This document shows, piece after piece, positions 40,225 through 48,998 of a DNA stretch of 64,000 nucleotides; within the stretch, counting starts at the first letter, position 1, and each line of letters opens with the position of its first letter. The translations under genes were made by a program, and so were the position numbers. The notes beneath the pieces are model-generated. The model made no database searches, was not told the origin of the DNA, and was given only the letters and a program-made list of their open reading frames with translations. Source of the DNA: Chthonomonas sp. UBA2017 (GTDB taxonomy: Bacteria > Armatimonadota > Fimbriimonadia > Fimbriimonadales > Fimbriimonadaceae); contig DDCB01000038.1 of NCBI GenBank assembly GCA_002335425.1, positions 140,452-204,451 of the forward strand, in the 5' to 3' direction.

Positions 40225-41706
40225 ATGCCAAGCGCTGGCACAGTCATTCAAGTGATGGGTCCGGTTGTGGACTGCCGCTTCTCAACGGACCAACTTCCCG
40301 AGATTTTTAATGCGATCGAAATCAAAGACGAAGCTCGAGGCATCGACCTTGTCTGCGAAGTCGCTCAGCACTTGGGTGACGACATCGTTCGGACCATCGC
40401 TCTGGCCACCACCGACGGTCTGAAGCGAGGCATGGCCGCCGTCGATACAGGCGCCGCGATCAGCGTTCCCGTAGGCGACGCAACGCTCGGCCGAGTCTTT
40501 AACCTCCTCGGAAAGCCGATCGATATCCTCGAACAAGGCGAGCACGCCGATTCGCCCGAGGTTCGTCAGCGCAAAGCTCAGGCGCTCGCCGAGGCTCCGC
40601 GCCACCCGATCCACCGCCAACCTCCCGCCTTCAACGAGCAGAGCGTGAAGGTCGAAATTCTTCAAACCGGTCTGAAGGTCGTCGACCTCTTGGTCCCCTT
40701 CAATAAGGGTGGAAAGATCGGACTCTTCGGCGGTGCCGGATTGGGCAAAACCGTTTTGATCCAAGAGCTCATCCGAAACATCGCGGTCGAAGCTTCGGGC
40801 GTTTCGGTCTTCGCCGGAGTCGGCGAGCGAACCCGCGAAGGCAACGACCTTTGGCTCGAAATGAAAGAGGCCACCTTCAAGGACAAGGATGGCTCCGAAA
40901 AGTCGGTTCTGGAAAAGACCGCCATGATCTTCGGACAAATGAACGAGCCGCCCGGAGCCCGTCTCCGAGTCGCTCTGACGGCGCTCACCATGGCCGAATA
41001 TTTCCGTGACGAAGTCGGAAGCGACGTCTTGGTCTTTGTCGACAACATTTTCCGGTTCGTTCAGGCCGGTTCTGAGGTTTCGGCGCTTCTCGGCCGCATG
41101 CCCAGCGCCGTCGGTTACCAGCCGACGCTCGCGACCGAAATGGGATTCCTCCAAGAGCGAATCACCTCGACCAACAAAGGCTCGGTGACTTCGGTCCAAG
41201 CGGTCTACGTGCCCGCCGACGACCCCACCGATCCTGCTCCGGCCACGACCTTTAGCCACTTGGACGCCTACGTCTATCTGGAGCGCGCCATTGCCGCCCA
41301 AGGTCTCTTCCCGGCGGTCGACCCGCTCGCTTCGACATCGAAAAACCTCTCGCCTGAGGTCGTCGGCACCGAGCACTACGAAGTCGCCAGCCGAGTTCAG
41401 CGAATCCTGCAGCGATACAAAGAGCTCCAAGACATCATCGCGATCTTGGGCATCGACGAGCTCTCCGACGACGACAAGCTCCTCGTCTCCCGAGCTCGAA
41501 AGATCGAACGATTCATGTCGCAACCGTTCTTCGTCGCCGAACAGTTCACCGGCAACCCCGGTCGATTTGTCTCGGTCGATGAGACCGTCGCCAGCTTCAA
41601 GGAGATCGTCTCAGGCAACCTCGATGACCTTCCGGAGCAAGCGTTCCTGTACACCGGAGGACTTGAAGACGTCTACGAAAAGGCGAAGAAGCTTCAAGCA
41701 GTCTAA
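40225..41706 (+). CDS. atpD: F1 ATP synthase subunit beta
   Basis: 493 residues, slightly longer than the usual 460-480. Catalytic subunit. P-loop GGAGLGKTV (residues ~169-177, usual GGAGVGKT), GERTREGNDLWLEM, NEPPGARLRVALTALTMAE, and VDNIFRFVQAGSEVSALLGR are present. Nucleotide-binding SVQAVYVPADDPTDPAPAT and C-terminal ELSDDDKLLVSRARKIERF are normal. Start ATG at 40225 with GGAGG 13 bases upstream. Only atpC follows; alpha, gamma, delta, a, b, c genes are not in the window. Confidence 0.97.
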   Translation: MPSAGTVIQVMGPVVDCRFSTDQLPEIFNAIEIKDEARGIDLVCEVAQHLGDDIVRTIALATTDGLKRGMAAVDTGAAISVPVGDATLGRVFNLLGKPIDILEQGEHADSPEVRQRKAQALAEAPRHPIHRQPPAFNEQSVKVEILQTGLKVVDLLVPFNKGGKIGLFGGAGLGKTVLIQELIRNIAVEASGVSVFAGVGERTREGNDLWLEMKEATFKDKDGSEKSVLEKTAMIFGQMNEPPGARLRVALTALTMAEYFRDEVGSDVLVFVDNIFRFVQAGSEVSALLGRMPSAVGYQPTLATEMGFLQERITSTNKGSVTSVQAVYVPADDPTDPAPATTFSHLDAYVYLERAIAAQGLFPAVDPLASTSKNLSPEVVGTEHYEVASRVQRILQRYKELQDIIAILGIDELSDDDKLLVSRARKIERFMSQPFFVAEQFTGNPGRFVSVDETVASFKEIVSGNLDDLPEQAFLYTGGLEDVYEKAKKLQAV

Positions 41707-41751
41707 AGCCTCGCCGGTCCCAGGCCATCCGCCTGGGACCCTGGAACTCAT

Positions 41752-42159
41752 ATGGCCACTCTATTCAAACTTAGCGTTGTCGCTCCCGACCGAACAGTCG
41801 TCGAAGAGCAAGTCCAGTCGTTGGTTGCTCCAGCGATCAACGGTTACCTAGGCGTGATGGCCAACCATACTCCGGTCATTGCCGCCTTGCGAACAGGCCT
41901 CTTGGAATACCGAGATAGCCAAGGGCAACAACACTTCGTGTCGATTGCGGGCGGATTCTTGGAAGTCTCTGATAACGCCGCCATTATCCTCGCTGAGGAT
42001 GCTCAGCTGGCGAACGAAATCGACGTGAAGGAGTGGGAGTCGCGCCTTGAGACGGCCCGAAAAGCCCTCCGCGGAGAGGACTCCAGTATGACGAGCGAAC
42101 AAGCAACTCAAGAAATCGAGCTCGCCGTGAACCGAATCAAAGCGGCTCGGCTCAAGTAA
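41752..42159 (+). CDS. atpC: F1 ATP synthase subunit epsilon
   Basis: 135 residues. N-terminal beta-sandwich (FKLSVVAPDRTVVEEQVQSL, GYLGVMANHTPVIAALRTG) and C-terminal helical hairpin (RLETARKALRGEDSS..., AVNRIKAARL). Epsilon couples and can inhibit rotation in F1. 45 bases downstream of atpD; a strong bidirectional terminator follows. Confidence 0.95.
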   Translation: MATLFKLSVVAPDRTVVEEQVQSLVAPAINGYLGVMANHTPVIAALRTGLLEYRDSQGQQHFVSIAGGFLEVSDNAAIILAEDAQLANEIDVKEWESRLETARKALRGEDSSMTSEQATQEIELAVNRIKAARLK

Positions 42160-42175
42160 AGATTCCTTAAACACT

Positions 42176-42213
42176 GTTGGCGCCGAGTTCACAGATGTGA
42201 ACTCGGCGCCAAC
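42176..42213. terminator. Bidirectional terminator between atpC and a PEP-CTERM gene
   Basis: Perfect 17-bp stem with an AGAT loop (42176-42192 and 42197-42213), 17 bases after atpC and 22 bases after the convergent PEP-CTERM gene. Downstream of it on the plus strand is TGCTTTGTGATT and on the minus strand AGTGTTTAAG. Both are only modestly T-rich, but the stem is very stable. Confidence 0.8.
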
Positions 42214-42235
42214 TGCTTTGTGATTCTGGTGCGAG

Positions 42236-42943
42236 TTACTTCGCGCGTCGGCGTCGGATCATCGCTGCCAAACCAATTCCCAAAACAGCCATTGTCGCTG
42301 GCTCAGGAACGGCTTGAACCCGAAAAACTAAGAACTCATCGTGGTTAAACCCGGGTTGGAACGGATTGGGTGGCCCCCCAGCTTTGCGATGCCAAATCCA
42401 CTCCGCGTTCGGATTGATCGGCGAGAGATGCCCCCAGACAGTGACATTCCCCGCAACTCGATTGTCCCAGTTCTGGAACTTCGAGGTGGCCTTCCAGAGG
42501 TTGTTCGCATCAGCATACTGAATGGCCGCCAAGGTTTGGGCATTCGTGGGCATCACGCCGGTCGGCCACGCTCCACTCATCCCAAAGAGCGGCATTAGAT
42601 AAGCGCCCGCATCGAAGACTTGCCAGCTTGAACTCCCCGTCAACAAGGTGAAATTATGGGTCGTGTTCACAAACTCACCCAAAAAGCCCTGGGCCACCGA
42701 GAGATCGGAGGCGGTCGAGACATAAAGGTAGTCGGAGGCGTTGAAACTGGTGAAATTGTACGATTCGACCGACGGCCACCATCCGTCCCCGCCCACGAGA
42801 TTGATCCCCGTATTGTTTCCGGTGTACAGGTTGTACGCATTGTCGACCGTGATTTTGGCGGTCCAGTTGCTGGCTGACGCCATCGCGGACATCGCCGCGA
42901 GCCCCATCACCAACATCCCACTTCGAAAGTTCATTCTCATCAT
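42236..42943 (-). CDS. PEP-CTERM surface protein
   Basis: 235 residues. Signal peptide (GMLVMGLAAMSAMASAS), Asn/Thr/Tyr-rich mature part (NNTGINLVGGDGWWPSVESYN; DNAYNLYTG), and the C-terminal sorting signal VPEPATMAVLGIGLAAMIRRRR. Exosortase recognises such tails; no exosortase gene is in the window. The ATG at 42943 is preferred; ATGs at 42940 and 42934 also possible. Mature part resembles no family I can name. Confidence 0.85.
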   Translation of the reverse strand: MMRMNFRSGMLVMGLAAMSAMASASNWTAKITVDNAYNLYTGNNTGINLVGGDGWWPSVESYNFTSFNASDYLYVSTASDLSVAQGFLGEFVNTTHNFTLLTGSSSWQVFDAGAYLMPLFGMSGAWPTGVMPTNAQTLAAIQYADANNLWKATSKFQNWDNRVAGNVTVWGHLSPINPNAEWIWHRKAGGPPNPFQPGFNHDEFLVFRVQAVPEPATMAVLGIGLAAMIRRRRAK

Positions 42944-43040
42944 TTCTCTCACATCCCTGAAATAAGGATCAGGCCCTGGGCCAGAATCCCATTCACTATA
43001 TCAAAGTTCTGCCGCAAGGGTGCTCGTATAAATACGGGCT

Positions 43041-44258
43041 TTAAGTGGATTCGCTGGGAAGCTCGTGGCCCATCTTCTCACGCTTCGTTTGAAGGTATCG
43101 AGCGTTGTGAGTGGTCGGAGGCGCCACCACTGGCACATGCTCCACGATCTCCAGACCGTAACCGGTTAACCCCGCAACTTTGGCCGGGTTGTTGGTCATG
43201 AGTCGGAGTCGGCGAAGTCCGAGGTCCGCGAGAACCTGAGCCCCCAAACCGTAATCGCGCAAGTCGGGTTTGAATCCCAGGGCCTGATTGGCTTCGACTG
43301 TGTCCATCCCTTGATCTTGCAACTCGTACGCCTTGAGCTTGTTGATGATGCCGATTCCGCGACCTTCTTGGGCGATGTACACCACCACACCCCGACCGTC
43401 GGCTTCGATTTTTTGCAGCGCGAGCGCCAACTGGTCACCGCAGTCACACCGCAACGAGCCGAGAATGTCGCCGGTTAAACAGCTCGAATGCATGCGGACC
43501 AAAACCGGCTCCTCGGTGCACACATCGCCTTTGGCAATCGCCAAATACGGGTGGGGTTCGACCCCCGTTTCATAGGCGTAAAGCGTGAACTCCCCGTACT
43601 TCGTCGGGAATGGGATTGGGCCGGCAACTCGCTCGACCAACTTTTCGGTCCGGCGTCGATATGCGATCAGGTCAGAAATCGCGATCAGCTTCAACCCGTG
43701 CTTCTGGGCATACGGGACCAGATCGTCGAGCCGCATCATCGAGCCGTCTTCGTTCAGAATTTCAACGCCGACCGCGACTGGCTTCATGCCCGCCAAAATA
43801 CAAAGATCTACCGCCGCTTCGGTGTGGCCTGCTCGTCGCAACACCCCGCCCTTTTCGGCTCGCAGCGGGATGATGTGGCCCGGACGACCCAAATCGCTCG
43901 GCCGTGAAGCGTCATCACAAAAAACTTGGACCGTCTTCGCTCGGTCACTCGCACTGACACCGGTCGTCGTGCCGTGCAAGGCGTCGACCGTCTCTCCCAT
44001 CGCCGTCCCCAAGCGGGCGGTGTTTTGCTTCGTCATCATCGGAATCTGAAGCTCCGCCAAGCGTTCGGCCGTGGTCGGAATAAAAGGCACCCCCCGCCCC
44101 TGAGAGATCATAAAGTTCATCGCCTCCGGGGTGCAGGCTTCACCGGCCATGATCAAGTCGCCCTCGTTCTCGCGATCGGGATCGTCGACAACCACCACCA
44201 TCCTCCCGGCCTTGATCTCGGCCAGAGCCTCGGGAATCGACGAAAACACAGATGTCAT
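43041..44258 (-). CDS. ribBA: Bifunctional DHBP synthase / GTP cyclohydrolase II
   Basis: 405 residues. N-terminal RibB domain (VVDDPDRENEGDLIMAGEA, GRGVPFIPT, RRAGHTEAAVDLCILAGM) makes 3,4-dihydroxy-2-butanone 4-phosphate. C-terminal RibA domain has the three zinc cysteines in HSSCLTGDILGSLRCDCGDQL and VVVYIAQEGRGIGIINK. Feeds riboflavin synthesis with ribH at 58.1-58.6 kb. AAGGAG two bases before the ATG. No FMN riboswitch motif upstream. Confidence 0.97.
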   Translation of the reverse strand: MTSVFSSIPEALAEIKAGRMVVVVDDPDRENEGDLIMAGEACTPEAMNFMISQGRGVPFIPTTAERLAELQIPMMTKQNTARLGTAMGETVDALHGTTTGVSASDRAKTVQVFCDDASRPSDLGRPGHIIPLRAEKGGVLRRAGHTEAAVDLCILAGMKPVAVGVEILNEDGSMMRLDDLVPYAQKHGLKLIAISDLIAYRRRTEKLVERVAGPIPFPTKYGEFTLYAYETGVEPHPYLAIAKGDVCTEEPVLVRMHSSCLTGDILGSLRCDCGDQLALALQKIEADGRGVVVYIAQEGRGIGIINKLKAYELQDQGMDTVEANQALGFKPDLRDYGLGAQVLADLGLRRLRLMTNNPAKVAGLTGYGLEIVEHVPVVAPPTTHNARYLQTKREKMGHELPSEST

Positions 44259-44458
44259 GACTCCTTATTCTACGGGATTCCGAGCGCCCGTAACGCGAAC
44301 TCGCCCCTCGAACCTGGTGATCTTCCTGGGAAAAGGGCTGACAAAATTCCCTGACTTGAGGCGAAACAAGTAATTCCCCAATGGTCCAATTTTGAGTTCG
44401 CTTGTACCCTCTTTCCTGGACCGCATCGACCCAGGTGCGTCCCTTGGAGCAAGAACTC

Positions 44459-45196
44459 ATGAATGCAAACTTTCGAACCTGTCTCACCTTGTCATTGATC
44501 TCGGGAGCAGCGGTGATCGCCCATGCGGGCAGCATCAACGCCTCTTACGTCGGTCCGTACGGATTCAACCCGGCGACCTTTACGACCAATCTTCCCGGCC
44601 ACGTGGGGGCCCGGTCGGATAATGCGGGCCAAATGGACGGCACTCGGATCGACTCTCCCGGTCCGGGAGTCGACAACTTGGTTCCGTTCCAGTTTCCGGC
44701 GTACTGCGTGGAGATCGGCGAGAACGTCAGCATCCCAGGCAACAACTTCCACCCCGATGTCGTCCCGCTACTCGGCTCGGTGACCACCGGAGGCGGCATC
44801 AGCGGCCCAATGACTTTTGATCCGATTCGAACTGCAAACATGCAGAAGCTTTGGGGATCGTTCTTCCCGCTCGTCAGCAATAGTGCCCAGTCGGTCGCAT
44901 TCCAGCTCGCCAGTTGGGAGATCGCGTTCGACAACGATTTGACTCTGGCGAGTGCGACTGGATCCGTCTGGGTGACGGGCGGCCAGTTCCAAGCTGGAAT
45001 CACTGATCTGGCTGAGTCGTGGTTGACGGACATCCGAAATGGAGTGGCTACGACCCAAACCCCGCTGGTTCTGCTGCGCGGTCAAGGTGTCCAAGACCTC
45101 GTGACTCCGGCCAATCCGGTGCCGGAGCCCGCTTCGATGGCGGCGCTGGCTCTTGGAACCCTGGCTCTGGCTCGGCGACGCAGAAAGTCGGCCTAA
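44459..45196 (+). CDS. PEP-CTERM surface protein with possible Cys-Gln thioester domain
   Basis: 245 residues. Signal peptide (LTLSLISGAAVIAHA) and C-terminal VPEPASMAALALGTLALARRRR sorting signal. The mature part has Cys83 in FPAYCVEIGENVSIP and Gln149 in SVAFQLASWEIAFD. That is the YC...ΦQ-hydrophobic-W arrangement of thioester domains, where Cys and Gln form an internal thioester able to react with surface amines. Start ATG at 44459 with GGAG upstream. Monocistronic, with a strong terminator. Confidence 0.85.
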   Translation: MNANFRTCLTLSLISGAAVIAHAGSINASYVGPYGFNPATFTTNLPGHVGARSDNAGQMDGTRIDSPGPGVDNLVPFQFPAYCVEIGENVSIPGNNFHPDVVPLLGSVTTGGGISGPMTFDPIRTANMQKLWGSFFPLVSNSAQSVAFQLASWEIAFDNDLTLASATGSVWVTGGQFQAGITDLAESWLTDIRNGVATTQTPLVLLRGQGVQDLVTPANPVPEPASMAALALGTLALARRRRKSA

Positions 45197-45211
45197 AGCC
45201 CTGCACCCCTC

Positions 45212-45241
45212 ACCCGACCGCCTCCGGCGGTCGGGTTTTTT
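45212..45241 (+). terminator. Rho-independent terminator after PEP-CTERM/thioester gene
   Basis: An 11-bp GC-rich stem (45212-45222 with 45226-45236, loop TCC) and then TTTTTT. It lies 15 bases after the stop. Confidence 0.9.
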
Positions 45242-45287
45242 CTGCAAGCGGAGATTCTCCTCTCCGATCCTCGGGCTACACTAGGGC

Positions 45288-45740
45288 ATGACGTATCAAG
45301 AAGCGCTCATCCCCCTCATCGAAGACGCCTACAACGACCTCTTCAAGAACGCCCAACGGCTCACCGACAAGCTGGACTACAAAGCGGCCCCGACATGCCG
45401 GACTCCGCTCGACATGGTCGTTGAGTGCGTGACCTCGCCTCACTTCCTCGCGCCGACGATTGCGAACCGGGCCTTGGCCCCGATGGACGAAGAGTCGTAT
45501 GCCAACCACGGGATCACCTCGCTCGAAGCCGCCCGGGCCGCTTGGGAAGCCGCCAAGCCGAGCCTCTATGCCGCAATCCGCGACTTCCCGTCGGACCAAC
45601 TTGAAGTGCCGATCGAAACTCCGTGGGGCACCTTCCCTTGGCGCGATTTCATCGCGTACTGCTACTGGAACCCGATGTGGCATGCCGGACAGCTCGCCTA
45701 TATTCAAACTATCCACGGCGACACGGACATGGCATTTTAG
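45288..45740 (+). CDS. DinB-superfamily protein
   Basis: 150 residues, four-helix bundle pattern (DAYNDLFKNAQRLTDKLDY at the start, MWHAGQLAYIQTIHG at the end). DinB-like proteins bind a metal through three His; here the C-terminal His in WHAGQ is clear. The other two expected positions are less evident (HFLA, HG). Likely a metal-binding transferase or hydrolase of unknown substrate. Not DinB polymerase IV. Confidence 0.72.
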   Translation: MTYQEALIPLIEDAYNDLFKNAQRLTDKLDYKAAPTCRTPLDMVVECVTSPHFLAPTIANRALAPMDEESYANHGITSLEAARAAWEAAKPSLYAAIRDFPSDQLEVPIETPWGTFPWRDFIAYCYWNPMWHAGQLAYIQTIHGDTDMAF

Positions 45741-45825
45741 GTGGGGCTCGGGGCCTCAAGGACGGCGCGGAAACCTTTCTCGATCCTTAACGTCCTCTCG
45801 CGAGAAAACCAGGTAAACCCAGAGC

Positions 45826-47214
45826 ATGAAGCCCTGGGTTTCCCTCTTTGCACTCGCCGCGACCACGGTCATCGCTTGGGCCCAGCCCCAACGACTCCTT
45901 TCGTCCGGCCCGATGATCGCTTGGAGCGAAATGACCGAAGTCGCCCTGTGGGTCCAAACCACGAGCCCGGCGAAAGTCACGATTCGCTATCGCCCTCAAT
46001 CGGGCGGTGACTGGCAATCCGTCAGCCAAACCACGACCGAACAAGGCGACCATATCGCATTGCTCAAGCCCCAACGGCTCACTTTTGGCACCACGTACGA
46101 CTATGAGCTTTGGCTCAATGATCAAAAAGTCGACCGAGGATTTGCCATGCAGTTCAAGTCGCAACCGCACTGGCGTTGGCGAACCGAGCCCCCAACGATC
46201 AAGTTCGGATTGGGGTCGTGCAGCTACTTTAATCACCCCGAATTCGACCGGCCCGGCACTCCTTATGGCGGCGATTACGAAATCTACCAGGGCCTCATCA
46301 ACCAGAAGCTCGACTTCATGCTGTGGCTCGGCGACAACGACTACTACCGAGAGCCGGACTGGATGACTGAGCGCGGCCTGCGCGATCGATGGCGATATCA
46401 GCGCCAAACCTACACCCAGCTCGCCCCGTTTTGGGCCAACACCGCCCACTACGCCCTTTGGGACGACCACGACTACGGCCCCAACGATAGCGACCGAACC
46501 TATCGGCTTCGAAATGAGGCCCTGAAGGTCTTCAACGACTACTGGCCCTCGCCCGTGCGAGGCACGCTCGAAACACCCGGCAACTTCTTTCGGTTCGAAT
46601 GGGGCGATATCGAGTTCTTTATGATGGACGACCGGTTTCATCGAGCCCCCAATCGGTGGCCGGCGGGACCTGACAAAGTGATGTTCGGTCGGGGCCAACT
46701 CGATTGGCTCAAAGGCTCGCTTCTGGACTCCGACGCGACGTTCAAGATCATCTGCAACGGGAATCAGATGATCAATCCGCTCACTTTGTTCGAGGCGTTC
46801 GGCAACTTCCCGACTGAACAAAAGGAGCTGTTCGACTTCATCGCGACCAACCGGATCCAAGGGGTGATGTTCCTCTCCGGCGACCGCCATGCGACCGAAC
46901 TTCTGAAGGTCCAGTGGCCGGGCTCGGCCTACCCGTGGTACGAATTCACGTCGTCGCCTCTCAATTCAGGTGCCGGGCGAAGCGACCGCGAAGCCAACAA
47001 CCCGGCTCGCGTCCCGAATACCTGGGTCACCGGCAAGCGGAACTTCGGCACCATCGAAGTGACTGGCAAGCGAAATGAGCGGGTCTTGACCCTACGGTCC
47101 TTTGACAAAGACAACAAAGAACTCTGGAAGCATGTGATTCAGGAGGCCGAAATCGAGTTGCCTCGAACGGCTCCCGCCGGAGGCGGCCTGCTTCAATCGA
47201 CGACTAGAGAATAG
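45826..47214 (+). CDS. PhoD-like alkaline phosphatase / metallophosphoesterase
   Basis: 462 residues. Signal peptide (VSLFALAATTVIAWAQ), then a PhoD-N type beta domain (ALWVQTTSPAKVTIRYRP) and a metallophosphatase core: FGLGSCSYFNHPEF, LWLGDNDYYREPDWM, LWDDHDYGPNDSDR, FMMDDRFHR and FLSGDRHATELLKV. These supply the expected acidic and His metal ligands. Secreted phosphomonoesterase or phosphodiesterase scavenging phosphate. Its 3' end overlaps the DUF1854 gene on the other strand by 11 bases. Confidence 0.9.
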   Translation: MKPWVSLFALAATTVIAWAQPQRLLSSGPMIAWSEMTEVALWVQTTSPAKVTIRYRPQSGGDWQSVSQTTTEQGDHIALLKPQRLTFGTTYDYELWLNDQKVDRGFAMQFKSQPHWRWRTEPPTIKFGLGSCSYFNHPEFDRPGTPYGGDYEIYQGLINQKLDFMLWLGDNDYYREPDWMTERGLRDRWRYQRQTYTQLAPFWANTAHYALWDDHDYGPNDSDRTYRLRNEALKVFNDYWPSPVRGTLETPGNFFRFEWGDIEFFMMDDRFHRAPNRWPAGPDKVMFGRGQLDWLKGSLLDSDATFKIICNGNQMINPLTLFEAFGNFPTEQKELFDFIATNRIQGVMFLSGDRHATELLKVQWPGSAYPWYEFTSSPLNSGAGRSDREANNPARVPNTWVTGKRNFGTIEVTGKRNERVLTLRSFDKDNKELWKHVIQEAEIELPRTAPAGGGLLQSTTRE

Positions 47215-47680
47215 TCTCAACATAGTGACGACTCCGGGAATCGAGATTCTCGACGTCGGGAATCTCGAACCGGTTGCCGTCCACATCCACCAACAACAGG
47301 TGGGTCGGCGTCAGCCACTGAGCGTTTTCCTGGAGGCTTTGGGTGACGAAGTCCCGGTGCCCTCGGTCGGTCTCGACCTGCCAGTACGTCGCGCCGAACT
47401 CCACCTTGGCATGAGTGATCGCCAGGACTGTGGCCGTCAAGTATCGCCGCTTGAGCTCGCGCTGGAGGGCGTCCCAACTCGCCGGGGGGAGCGCCTTCGG
47501 ATCTTCGAGCAGAACGATTTCATCCCCTTTGGCATCGACGAGTGAAAGAAATCGACCGGGTTGAGACATGGGCGCGGACCAGACCGGTTTGATCACCGGA
47601 TAGGATCGATCCGTCCCCACCGTCAGGCGAAGCTGATCTTCGGGGATGTGAAAGAGCTGAAGTTGATCCAGTTCGACCAT
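47204..47680 (-). CDS. DUF1854-family protein
   Basis: 158 residues. The pattern SLVDAKGDEIVLLEDPKALP, LKRRYLTATVLAIT, YWQVETDRGHRDFV and LLLVDVDGNRFEIPDVENLD fits DUF1854. That family is often next to cyanophycin-metabolism ABC transporters; here it stands alone. Cytoplasmic, function unknown. Confidence 0.8.
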   Translation of the reverse strand: MVELDQLQLFHIPEDQLRLTVGTDRSYPVIKPVWSAPMSQPGRFLSLVDAKGDEIVLLEDPKALPPASWDALQRELKRRYLTATVLAITHAKVEFGATYWQVETDRGHRDFVTQSLQENAQWLTPTHLLLVDVDGNRFEIPDVENLDSRSRHYVETIL

Positions 47681-47732
47681 GCCGTTCTATTATGGGGCCG
47701 CTCACAACCCCCAGCTAGGCCCTGACACGGCA

Positions 47733-47765
47733 ACAGGTCCAGCACCCGGAAGGCGCTGGACCTGT
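47733..47765. terminator. Hairpin between DUF1854 and Fe-S carrier genes
   Basis: 11-bp inverted repeat (47733-47743 with 47755-47765) with an 11-base loop, 22 bases after the Fe-S carrier stop. No T-run on either side, so it may be a weak terminator or an RNA-stabilising hairpin. Confidence 0.4.
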
Positions 47766-47786
47766 GTGGATTCGTGTTCGGCGACC

Positions 47787-48173
47787 TTAGCCGCGGCTCG
47801 AGCAGCTCCCGCAACCGCCGCCGCTGGTGGCACCTTCGCTGTCGGCGGTCTTGAAGGACGATCCGCAGCCGCAAGAGCTGACCGCATTTGGATTGAGAAT
47901 CTGATATCCGCCGCCATGCTCGTCATCGACAAAGTCCACCACCGAGCCTTCCATATAGGCCAGACTCCCTGGATCGACAAAGACCCGGACGCCCTCGTGC
48001 TCAAAGATGTGGTCGTCCGCTTCGGGCTCCTGGTCATCCAGCGCCATGCCGTAGGAGAGCCCGCTGCAACCGCCGCCCGCGACCCAAACCCGCAGGCCTG
48101 CCGTCATCTTGCCCTCGCTCGCCATCAGATCTTTCAGCTCGCAAGCTGCCTTCGGAGTCAATGTAATTGCCAT
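47787..48173 (-). CDS. A-type iron-sulfur carrier (IscA/ErpA/HesB family)
   Basis: 128 residues. The three cluster ligands are C36 (VAGGGCSGLSYG), C101 and C103 (SSCGCGSSF). The body has HEGVRVFVDPGSLAYMEGS. Beyond the usual end there is a Gly/Ser-rich tail with C121 and C124, which is unusual. Carries [4Fe-4S] or [2Fe-2S] to apo-enzymes. ATG at 48173; an in-frame extension upstream is in a Trp/Arg-rich stretch and rejected. A ferredoxin gene is nearby. Confidence 0.92.
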   Translation of the reverse strand: MAITLTPKAACELKDLMASEGKMTAGLRVWVAGGGCSGLSYGMALDDQEPEADDHIFEHEGVRVFVDPGSLAYMEGSVVDFVDDEHGGGYQILNPNAVSSCGCGSSFKTADSEGATSGGGCGSCSSRG

Positions 48174-48326
48174 CTTCTTGAAAGTACCTCTTTCTCTATA
48201 GATTCTACGCCAGTCGCCGCCGATCCTGCACACCCCAGGCTCGCGAACCCACAATTTTCCTCAAAATGTCAACAATTTAGACGGCATGTGCCAACGATTC
48301 GGGCCCTTGATCACGTCGAACTGAGT

Positions 48327-48959
48327 ATGCATGCGGACTTCACCCCGCCTTCGGTCGACGGTGGCCGAAAGCGGCTCTTGTCAGCTGCCCATGATTTGTT
48401 TCCAGTTGAGGGTTTTGCCGGCTGTAGCGTCGCAAAAATTTTAGCGAATTCGAAGCTCCAGGCTCCTTCGCTCTACCATCACTTCGGAGACAAAGAAGGG
48501 CTCTACATGGCTTGGCTGGACGAAAGCCTGAGCGATCTCGGTCATCGGATCCAGGTTGCCACCCAAGGCTCCGCTCCTTTTGAAACTAAGCTGGCTGCCG
48601 TGAGCGCCGTGATGATGGACTCCCGGTCTCCGGACATCCTTTTGATCCGGCGCGATGCCCGGAGCCTCAAGAGCGACCTGAACTCGCAAAAGCTCCACTC
48701 AAAGCTAATGGAGTCGGTGGTCGAGCCGCTCATGAACCTCTTTCTTTCGGAGTCGAACGCCGATCCGCGGACCATTGAGCGCACCGTCGACGCCTTTTTG
48801 CTGGGAGCCAGCGGGCTCGGACGCTCGTACTCGATGCGCACGCCGAATGACCCCGGTGAGACCGCCCAATGGTGGGCTCGTCTCTTCCTGAAAGGGGTGG
48901 GGGATCGCGTTGCCCAGGTCTCCAGTGCGGTCGCTTTCCTCTTCGGGGCGGTAAGCTAA
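48327..48959 (+). CDS. TetR-family transcriptional regulator
   Basis: 210 residues. N-terminal helix-turn-helix GRKRLLSAAHDLFPVEGFAG, SVAKILANSKLQAPSLYHHF and GDKEGLYMAW, then a helical ligand domain. Start ATG at 48327. It is divergent from the Fe-S carrier across about 150 AT-richer bases and 39 bases upstream of the ferredoxin gene on the same strand. It may control the ferredoxin or the Fe-S carrier; inferred from context only. Confidence 0.9.
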   Translation: MHADFTPPSVDGGRKRLLSAAHDLFPVEGFAGCSVAKILANSKLQAPSLYHHFGDKEGLYMAWLDESLSDLGHRIQVATQGSAPFETKLAAVSAVMMDSRSPDILLIRRDARSLKSDLNSQKLHSKLMESVVEPLMNLFLSESNADPRTIERTVDAFLLGASGLGRSYSMRTPNDPGETAQWWARLFLKGVGDRVAQVSSAVAFLFGAVS

Positions 48960-48998
48960 ACGCTCATTCCGGATTTTCGGACGTAGAGAAGAGAACCT

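Noticed and set aside
44259..44400. FMN riboswitch upstream of ribBA
   Set aside because: None of the conserved RFN segments is present; only a normal ribosome binding site is seen.
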